This document shows positions 55,711 to 64,000 of a stretch of DNA of 64,000 bases, in pieces. Every line of letters begins with the position of its first letter. Positions within the stretch are counted from its first letter, which is position 1. Under the pieces are notes generated by a model, which saw nothing but the letters and a program-made list of their open reading frames with translations, was not told where the DNA came from and searched no databases. Position numbers and translations under genes: made by a program. The DNA comes from Amphimedon queenslandica (Eukaryota > Porifera > Demospongiae > Haplosclerida > Niphatidae), in contig NW_003546255.1 in the NCBI RefSeq assembly GCF_000090795.2, positions 503,938-567,937 on the forward strand, in the 5' to 3' direction.

Positions 55711-58700
55711 ATGGCGGCAAACCTCTCTCCCGGTAAAGGTGGACTAGACTCACTTGACGTTTCAGAGCCCGAGGTAAGCCCGGTGAGGAAGAGAAGACCC
55801 GAGTATTGCCTGACATGCTCTGGTTTCTTCTAGAATTGGTTTGCTTCTATCAAGCCGCCTCATACAAGAGCATTTGCAGAACAGGACTACGATCTAGTCT
55901 CGGAAAGAAACTGTATTCTCTTCTTCTGCCCGGACTACACCGCGTCCCCTCACCAGTCCTTTGGGTTAAAAGACAGATCTCTACCCTCCCTCACTCTTAG
56001 ACAAGAAATGGCCGAGCCTATCTCCTCTCATGTATCCCAGATTTACAAGTCAGAGTGTCAGAACGAGAACAGGGAGGTGCTACTGGACTTGTGTCAGTCT
56101 TGTCGAGAGATAGACGGCTCTAGGACGTGCCAAAAACTTCACTTAGATCCTTCTATACCGTTCCGCCAGCCCTCTCCCAACCCACAGCGTTCCCTTCCTC
56201 TCAAACCTTGTTCTGTTGTTCTTCCCAAGCTAAGAATAGGTCTCAGTAATCCTGTGACGAAACCCCCAAGGGATGGAAATGTTCAAATTGAGACCCAGAA
56301 GTCTGATTCTGATTCCACTTGGCATGGGAATGGAACCAGTAAACATGGGAATGGAACCAGTAAACATGGGAATGAAACCAATAAACATGGGAATGAAACT
56401 GATAGACATGGGAATGAAACTGATAGACATGGGAATAAGAGTGATAGACATGGGAATGAAAGTGATAGACATGGGAATGAAAGTGATAGACATGGGAATG
56501 AAGTGGGTAGACATGAGAATGAACCTAACCAGAATGAAAACAGAGAACTTAAAAGTGATGCATTTGATGCTGATGTGAATGAATCTCTTGATTTGTTTGA
56601 CAATGAGCCCGAAACCAATGAAGTTGAACCTGTCATTGATGAGACTAAGCAGGACGAGAATGAAACTATGCAGAATGAAAATGAGATTAGACGGAATGAG
56701 ACTATATTGAGCGAGGATGATGATTCCGGTTTACCTGATACATTTCCATGCGTCTCTTGTCAGAAACAAATTAATTGGAAAGAAGAAAGAGTCCACACCC
56801 ACAAGATCCTAAACGTTCTCACTTGTCTGGTAAGTACTGTACATGACGGGGGTGGGGAGGAGGTATTTTGGCTGGTTTCTGAGGCCTGCATGAAGTAGTT
56901 CGTTTCGTCAGGTCTGGGTGTTAATCAATTAGCTGTGGTGAGAAAAGTAACACAATCAGAATTTTGACTTGGGGGGGGAAAGAGTACGACTGTGATTTGA
57001 TAAGCAGCTCTTAGCTCTGTTAGCTCCCCATGTTCTTATGTAAACTAACTTAGGCAAGTTGTTGCAAGTTTGCTTTAAGAGCTGTCTTTTTCATGCTTTG
57101 GTGACTTAAAGGCCCCCATACACTAGGCAACATGTTGCTAGCAACTTCTGTGGCCACTTTGATCTTGTGTCTAAGAATAGAATTCTGTTCTATTTTTGGA
57201 ACAAAATGATTACAAGATCAAAGTAACCACAGAAGTTGCTAGCAACATGTTGCCTAGTGTATGGAGGCCTTAAAGCCCAACATACACTGAGCAACAAAGT
57301 TGCTCAGTGTATGTTGGGCTTAAGAACCTGTGAAAGTATCTTATCCTTATATCCCATATCCCTATAAGATTTTTTGTTGTCTATGAATATGAATATGAAT
57401 GAATGTGACCACCGTAGAACTTGGCAATAAAGAGGAAAGGAGAGAATGTGTTGTTGATATTAAACATAATGATTATCCTTCTTTCTGTAGAAGTGTTTCC
57501 AGACGTTTAATACTGGCGTCTTTGAGGTGGACAAGGATGGAAGTGAGAATTACTGCACCCTCTGTGGGGATGGAGGAGAGCTTTTTGTCTGTGATAACGA
57601 CTGTCCTAAATCTTTCTGTCAAGTAAAGGAGAGAAGAGAGAGAGGGGGGGAAAAGAAAAGACTAAAAAATAAGAGAGAGAAATAATAAGACAGAGAGAGA
57701 GAGAAGAGGGGCAAAGTTGGATAAGTAAGATAAAGCTGAATTAACTTCATTCCGTTGTTCTATAGACTTGTATCCTAAATGTATGTGGCTCTGAAGCTGT
57801 GGAGAAGCTTAAATCCCCCGACAGCAACTGGATCTGTTTTGTCTGTGACCCGTCACCGCTAAAGAAAGACATAGACTTTTGTAAACATGTTGTTGAGACT
57901 TTAAAGAGTCGAAAGAAGAAAAGGAGACAGTTGGAGAGACGTCTGAAGGTTGAAAAGAGCGAAAAGAACAGGGTTTATAAGTCAAAGGAATTTATAAGTG
58001 ATTCCGATGAATCTGAACATAAAAGTATGGACACTGGAGCTAAAGATTCACTCTTACGTGGTACTAGAATAAAGAATGAGAATCAATCTGGGGAGAATGA
58101 GAATCAGCCTGGGGAAAACGAGAATCAGTCTGGAGGGAATGAGAATCAATCTGGGGAGAACGAGAATCAATCTGGGGAAAACGAGAATCAATCTGAGGAG
58201 AATGAGAATCAGCCTGGGGAAAACGAGAATCAATCTGGGGAGAATGAGAATCAGCCTGGGGAAAACGAGAATCAGTCTGGGGGGAATGAGAATCAATCTG
58301 GGGAGAATGAGAATCAGTCTGGGAGCAGTGAGAATGAATCTGTAAAGAATGAGAATGAGTCTGAAAAGAATGAGATTGAGGAATCTGACGTTCATATTAA
58401 AGAGGAACCACCTGTATCGGCAGATTACGATGAGTTTTACATGGAATCGAAAGAAGACTTGGACCTAGTTGAAGATGGACTATCATCTAGTGATAGCAAT
58501 GAATGCAATCTCAACATTCCTTTCCTGTTTAATTATACTGACTCTGTCATTGATGACACTGGTGAGCGGTCCGGTATTAATAAGAAAGTTCGCAGGGGGT
58601 CCGGTAAACCCACTGTTAAAAGGAGAAAACTCTCACTGAGCATGAAGAAAAAGAAGCCTGATGTAAAGGACAAAGCAAATGCAGGAGATTCGTCTTTTGT

Positions 58701-60773
58701 TTTATCAGATGATGATTATTTACTAGACAGTCCGATCAGCGAGAATTCCCCAGGGGATACACAGCCTAAGAAACCAGCTGACAAAGGATCAGCTCCTTCG
58801 ACAAAAGCTGACTCTTCCTCAGCCAATAAAACTAAAAAACCACGACACGAGTTTAAAGTGAAGAAGTCAGATTACGGGATCGAGTCTTCGAAAAGGAGAA
58901 AAGCTCTATCCAGCAGCAGCGATAGCGAGAAAGAGAAGGAGGAGGAGGAAGTTAAAGGCCCTCCCGATTCTTCTAATGTTGTCGTTATCGACTCTTCAAA
59001 TGACGAAACTGGAGATCCCACTCCTTCCAATCTTTCGAAAAACCGATCAAAGCAATCCAGACTTTCATCTTTTTCTAGCTCCGATAGTAAGTCTTCAAGG
59101 AAGGCCAAGTCGGAAGACAAGAAGGCCAAGTCGGAAGACAAGAAGGCTAAGTCAAAGAAAAGGATAGGATACTTGTCTTCAAGCGATGATGACGATAAAA
59201 ATGCCTTTGTCGTGCCTTGCTCTATCCCTTCCTCCTCCTCCTCCACCTCTCCTTTACTAAAAGATAAAAACAGGACAGTTCTTACTATCAACAGTGATGG
59301 TTCCTCGGATTCTCTCGGCTCTAAAGTCGTCCGGAAGAAAAAGAGAAAACTTTTTTTCTCGGACGAGGATTCTTCGTCCTCCTCTAGCAAGAAGAGAAGA
59401 AAGGTTGTGGTTCTTGATTCTTCTAACGAAGAATTTGAGGACAGTGAGGGAAGTGGTTATTATTTTAAGGGAAAGCACAAGAAGAGAAAGAGTCTCCACA
59501 CACGGATATCCAGTTCTGATAGTGACGATGATGATGAGGTGGGCGGAGTCAGGAGAAAAGAGACCACACCCACAAGTAAGAGTAGCAATGAAGAAGAAGC
59601 ATCTGCATCTACTACGCCAGGTGAGGGTTTCACTTAGTATACTATTAGGATATTTCTCAGTATACTATTGTGCATGTTAGTATACTATTAGTATTACTAT
59701 TATACATTGTTTGCATACTCTTGTTTTTTATTATTAAATTTAGTATATTATTAGTATATTTTTTGTATATTGCTATAGTCAAGACAAAAAAAACTCGTAA
59801 ACTCATTTCAAAGGACAAGCTTGCCTTTGAGACCAAAGAGGCTCAGAAAGCCGAGAAGGAACGGCTGGACAGATTGAAGAAGAAGAATGATGCCCAAGCT
59901 GTTCAAAATGAGAGACTAATCCTTGAGAAAGATGCTGAGACTGATGAAGTGTTGTTGGAGGTCAGTATATCCCAGTAAACTATTGTGCACTATTAAACTA
60001 GGATAAATACACACCTTGATAAATTACCGTGTTATAAAACTGCTACGGTATATTATTAGTGTATTATTGGTAAACTACTGTATGTTATTAGTATATTATT
60101 ATTATACTCCAGTATATTATTAGTATATTATTTTTTAGGTAAGAAGTAGCCTTGTTTCTCATATTTTGCCTCATCAAGCTAAAGGGATTAAGTTTCTGTA
60201 TAATTGTGTTTGTGAGGACCTGAAGCGGCTAAAGTCTGAGCCTGGGTCTGGTGCAATATTAGCACACTGTATGGGCCTTGGAAAGACCTTTCAGGTGATT
60301 TAAACTCTGTATATTATAAGTAAACCACTGTATATTATTTGTATATTATTAGTAAACTACTGTATATTATTAGTATATTATTAGTAAACTACTGTATATT
60401 ATTAGTATATTGTTGGTAAATTCTGCATCTCTTCCTCAGGTAATAGCGTTCATAGATTGTCTCATATCCAATTCTGAGTCCACCAACATTAAGCGTGTTA
60501 TTGTACTTTGTCCTGTTAACACGTTGAACAATTGGAACGACGAGTGGAACAAGTGGATATCATTATCAAGGAGGGACTATAGGGTGGGTCTTGCTACTAT
60601 TTATAGGAACGAGTTGTTTACGCTATTTTTAGTAACAATTAACGCTGGTATCTATTTATATGACATATTTATATCAATAGAATTCTATGTACAATGTAGT
60701 CATGATTGGTAACTTATAATACACATCATTAGGCTATCTTCTCTCTCTCTCTCTCTCCCTCTCTCTCTCTCCC

Positions 60774-60829
<56 letters not shown>

Positions 60830-60847
60830 TCTCTCCCTCTCTCTCTC

Positions 60848-60895
<48 letters not shown>

Positions 60896-63800
60896 AGGTA
60901 ACTGTAGTTGATGCTAAATTGAACAATCAGCGTTTAATGATAATAGAGAGATGGTTCAAATGTGGTGGGGTCGCTCTAATGGGCTACGAGATGTTTAGAA
61001 ACCTCGCCTCCGGTTCTAAAATTCGCAAGGCTAAACTCCGAGAGTCTTTCTCTAAGTATCTCCTTGATCCTGGCCCTGATATAATGATATGCGATGAAGG
61101 TCACGTCCTTAGAAGAGAGAGTTCTAACTTATCAGTGATTGTTAGCAGAGTGGCCACTAAGAGACGGATTGTATTAACCGGGACACCTTTACAAAACAAC
61201 TTAAAAGAATGTAAGTAGGTGTACATGTAGATAATGTAATCACATGTGTATGTTACATGTATTATTCAAATTTTAATTTCAATTATTTATACTATTTTAT
61301 TTTTCATGCATTATACATGTAGATTGTTTAACTTGAATTTAACTTATTTGTGTTATTTTATTTATTTAAAATTTTATATTTATTTATTTATATTTTTTTT
61401 TTCATTCATTATAGATTATACTATGGTCAATTTCGTGAAGCCCAATCTATTAGGAACGATGAAAGAGTTCTGTAATCAGTTTGCTAACCCGATAGCCAAC
61501 GGCCAGTGTGCCGACTCTAGTCCTTACCAAGTCCGAGTGATGAAGTACAGGGCCCACGTCTTGTTTCAGACTCTCTCCGGCTGTGTTGATGTGAGTAACA
61601 GTATGGTGTACATGTATGTGGCTTTTGAGTCTTTTAAAATTTTAATCAAATCAACTTTTTTTAATGGCAAAATTTTGTAAAGTAACAAAAAAGTTTTTGC
61701 CCTCAAAAATTTCTGCTAAAGAAATGCTCTAGGAAAGCTCTGTATAGTTTAATACATTTACATGTACAGCAATGCTTCATTATGTGTTGTTCTTGCTACT
61801 TTATAAATTATTCATTTTTCTCGATCCCTCTCTCCTTCTCTTTCTCTCTTCTTTTAGAGAAAAGATTACCGTATACTAGCGGAGTCCTTACCTCCTAAAT
61901 ACGAATATGTGGTATCAATAAGAATGACTCCAGTGCAGAGCGAGCTCATCACCAGATACTTAGGAAGGACTTTCCATACAGCAAGTGATCTGTTCTCCAC
62001 TTTTGCAAGCTTAGCTAAGGTACAGTACAGACTAGTAAAACGAATATTATTACTAATACTCTAATTTCAATTGTAATGTTATTTTACTGTCTTATAACTG
62101 TTGTATATATAATTCCTACAATACTTGTACATGAATGTGGCTTTGAATTTAAAGAACATGTACATGTAGATGAGCCTTGTTGTATCCTATTATTATTATT
62201 ATTATTACTATATTTATTATCTATAAGGTCTGGAGTCATCCCTGGGTACTGATGCTTGATCAGGAGAGAAAGAGACTCAAAGATGGTACCGACAGTCTTG
62301 ATGGATTCATTAATGATGACAATGAGGAGGATTATGATGATGACACTAGCTTGGAAGGTTTTATTGTGGAAAGTGGCGACTCTGACGGAGAATATAAAGT
62401 AAAGAAGAAGACTCCATCTACATCTAGCAGCAGCAGAGAAACAAGCAAAGCTCCATCTAAAGGTAATTGTATCTGTATCATACTGTATGTGCTACATAGT
62501 ACTGTTATACCCCCTGGTTTCTGAAAGAATCCCTGTACCCATAGCCCATGGTTTTTTCCAAAATATGGCTTCAAAATGACCCCCAATTTTTATTACATTT
62601 TCTGATACATATTGATGTACTTGTGCTGTGTAGAAAGTTTGAGCCAATTCCGACTTCAATTTTTCAAGTTACGGCCATTTTAAGAAAACGTCAAAAATCT
62701 GAAAAAGACCCAAGGCTATAGCCCATGGTTTTTTCCAAAATATGGCTTCAAAATGACCCCCAATTTTTATTACATTTTCTGATGCATATTGATGTACTTA
62801 TGCTGTGTAGAAAGTTTGAGCTGATTCCGACTTTGTTTTTTCAAGTTATAGTCATTTTTTAAAAATTGGCCAATTTTTGAAAAATCCCTGTACTATAGCC
62901 CATGGTTTTTCCCAAAAAAATGGCTCTGAAATGACCCCCCATTTTTATTACATTTTCTGATACATATTGATGCCCTTATGCTATGTAGAAAGTTTGAGCT
63001 GATTCCGACTTCAATTTTTCAAGTTATAAGCATTTATGTATTACAATTCTTACATGTACCTCTGCTTATCCTTCCTCTATACCTACAGATTGTCCTACTC
63101 CTCCAGTCGTCTCCAAAGAGTCGACCCCTTCCTCTTGGTTTGAAGACCTCCTGTCCGATGAGGCAGAGGATGACATTGATTCCAGTGGTAAAGTCTTGTT
63201 TCTTCTTGAGCTGCTAGAAGAAACAAAGAAGGTCCATGAGAAAGTCCTGGTATTTTCTCAGAGTCTCCTGTTGCTTGATCAAATTGAGTACCTCCTGCAA
63301 AAGAGAGATTTCTTTGAAGGTATCGACTATTTTCGTCTTGATGGCTCGACAAAGGCAAGCCACAGGACGGAGCTAATGAAAAAATTTAATCGGAAGAACA
63401 ACGAAACGTAAGTATATCATATTTAAAATTTGTATACTGAATACATGTATACAGTATTCTTCTAGACACATTAAATGTTAATTTTTCTATCTTTCCTTTC
63501 TAGCATACGTTTATTCCTAATATCCACTAAAGCAGGTTCTCTAGGTGTTAATCTCATCGGTGCTAATAGAGTTGTTGTGTTTGACGCTTGTTGGAACCCG
63601 ACCCATGACCTCCAGTCTGTTTTTAGGACCTATCGCTTTGGACAGACCAAACCTGTATTTGTATATAGACTTTTAGCACAAGTCAGTTTAGCTTTTTGAA
63701 TCTTGCACTAACTTTTTTAAAGGTTAAATCACCTTCACTTGAATGCAGATTATCCATGTAGTTAAGGACAATTAACTTTTAATTTATAGTGTTATGCCCT

Positions 63801-64000
63801 TTTTTCTGTCTTCTATCCAGGGTACCATGGAAGAGAAGATTTATGACAGGCAAGTCACAAAGACATCACTCTCTCTCCGTGTCATAGACGAGAAACAAGT
63901 TGGTCGACATTACACAAACAACCAGCTTCAGGAACTCTTCACTTTTACTCCAGCCCCACCACCGGAAGAAGATGGAGCTTATGACAGACCGACGAATGAT
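55711..64000 (+). CDS. ATRX: ATRX chromatin remodeller, 3' end beyond window
   Basis: Fourteen exons close in phase to at least 1697 codons; the last runs off the window. Exons: 55711-55773, 55834-56829, 57491-57622, 57766-59620, 59779-59960, 60139-60294, 60440-60583, 60898-61210, 61415-61590, 61858-62019, 62228-62462, 63089-63407, 63504-63681, 63821 to the end. Exons 2-4 encode a complete ADD domain: the GATA-like finger ([10 protein letters not shown] and TCLKC across the splice) and the PHD part ([13 protein letters not shown] to WICFVCD). ADD reads H3K9me3 with unmodified H3K4. A long charged Ser-rich linker follows. The SNF2 motor has [40 protein letters not shown] and [20 protein letters not shown] with DAXX deposits H3.3 in heterochromatin. 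The N-terminal 300 residues before ADD and two heptad minisatellites are unusual. Confidence 0.96.
56324..56530. repeat. 21-bp coding minisatellite in ATRX exon 2
   Basis: About ten 21-bp units based on CATGGGAATGAAACTGATAG encode the heptad HGNE(T/S)DR. It lies between the N-terminal region and ADD. The units are in frame, so length changes keep the protein open. Confidence 0.9.
57106..57273. mobile_element. Foldback MITE in ATRX intron 2
   Basis: Arms of about 60 bp (beginning CCATACACTAGGCAACATGT) are near-perfect inverted repeats around an AT-rich loop containing GAATAGAATTCTGTTC. No coding capacity. Confidence 0.85.
57273..57321. repeat. Perfect 23-bp stem hairpin next to the MITE
   Basis: AAGCCCAACATACACTGAGC plus AAC, loop AAA, then the exact complement. 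It shares the CATACACT and GCAAC motifs with the adjoining MITE, so it is probably a minimal relative of it. Confidence 0.9.
58072..58370. repeat. 21-bp coding minisatellite in ATRX exon 4
   Basis: Twelve clear 21-bp units plus two or three degenerate ones encode the heptad NENQ(S/P)GE, a Gln/Asn/Glu-rich tract in the linker after ADD. Confidence 0.92.
59621..60439. repeat. TATTAGTA-type repeats in ATRX introns 4-6
   Basis: All three introns (59621-59778, 59961-60138, 60295-60439) contain AGTATATTATTAGTA(A/T)A(C)TACTGTATAT-like units, while the exons between them do not. Similar units fill ISWI intron 14. Confidence 0.75.
60739..60896 (+). repeat. (CT)n tract at ATRX exon 8 acceptor
   Basis: About 155 bp of CT repeats with CCCT and TTTC interruptions end directly in the CAG acceptor of exon 8, on the transcript strand. 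Confidence 0.92.
62520..63035 (+). repeat. 179-bp satellite, about 2.9 units, in ATRX intron 11
   Basis: Sense copies of the satellite (CCCAATTTTTATTACATTTT, GTGTAGAAAGTTTGAGC, TATAGCCCATGGTTTTTYCC). They occupy most of intron 62463-63088. Confidence 0.93.

Noticed and set aside
56230-56636. Two antisense repeat frames over ATRX exon 2
   Set aside because: Shadows of the HGNE heptad minisatellite.
58054-58395. Long antisense frame with regular Ile/Leu/Arg/Pro repeats over ATRX exon 4
   Set aside because: Shadow of the 21-bp coding minisatellite; period 21 keeps all frames open on both strands.

Overview
The window looks like nuclear DNA of a demosponge, most likely Amphimedon queenslandica or a close relative; the assignment rests on gene style and content as I know them, not on a search. 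It is AT-rich and packed with metazoan genes. Introns are mostly 50-300 bp with GT-AG borders, genes are often only 100-400 bp apart, and several are arranged head to head. It carries an NLR-type NACHT gene, death-fold adaptors and a beta-helix membrane receptor of sponge type. I rebuilt exon chains by hand; where totals are given, codon phase closes across every junction.

Region 1 (1-7.8 kb) is an innate-immunity-like locus. It has a partial NACHT ATPase on the minus strand, then a 2.6 kb unit present twice in tandem. Each unit holds a POT/SLC15-like transporter (minus) diverging from a CARD-like plus coiled-coil protein (plus). A CARD-like plus DEATH adaptor follows. One of the two CARD-coil copies carries a frameshift.

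Region 2 (8-23 kb) is rich in nuclear and chromatin genes: ANKLE2, HMGB and SAP30L on the minus strand, ISWI (SMARCA5/1) head to head with SAP30L, then SGT1.

Region 3 (23-45 kb) is housekeeping genes: LAMTOR1/ACAD8 (head to head), NME/UNC50 (head to head), and a 25-exon INPP4 phosphatase head to head with an UNC93-like carrier, followed by WRAP53/TCAB1.

Region 4 (45-55.6 kb) is more lineage-specific: a TATA-driven secreted cysteine-rich protein between long direct repeats, a single-exon TATDN2-like nuclease with zinc knuckles, and a 1334-residue beta-helix multipass receptor.

Region 5 (55.7 kb to the end) is most of an ATRX gene (ADD domain, heptad-repeat linkers, SNF2 motor), cut by the window end.

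The repeat landscape is distinctive. A tandem satellite of about 179 bp sits mainly inside introns of conserved genes, (CT)n tracts abut 3' splice sites on the transcript strand, and several foldback/MITE-like elements are present. No rRNA, tRNA or CRISPR was seen.
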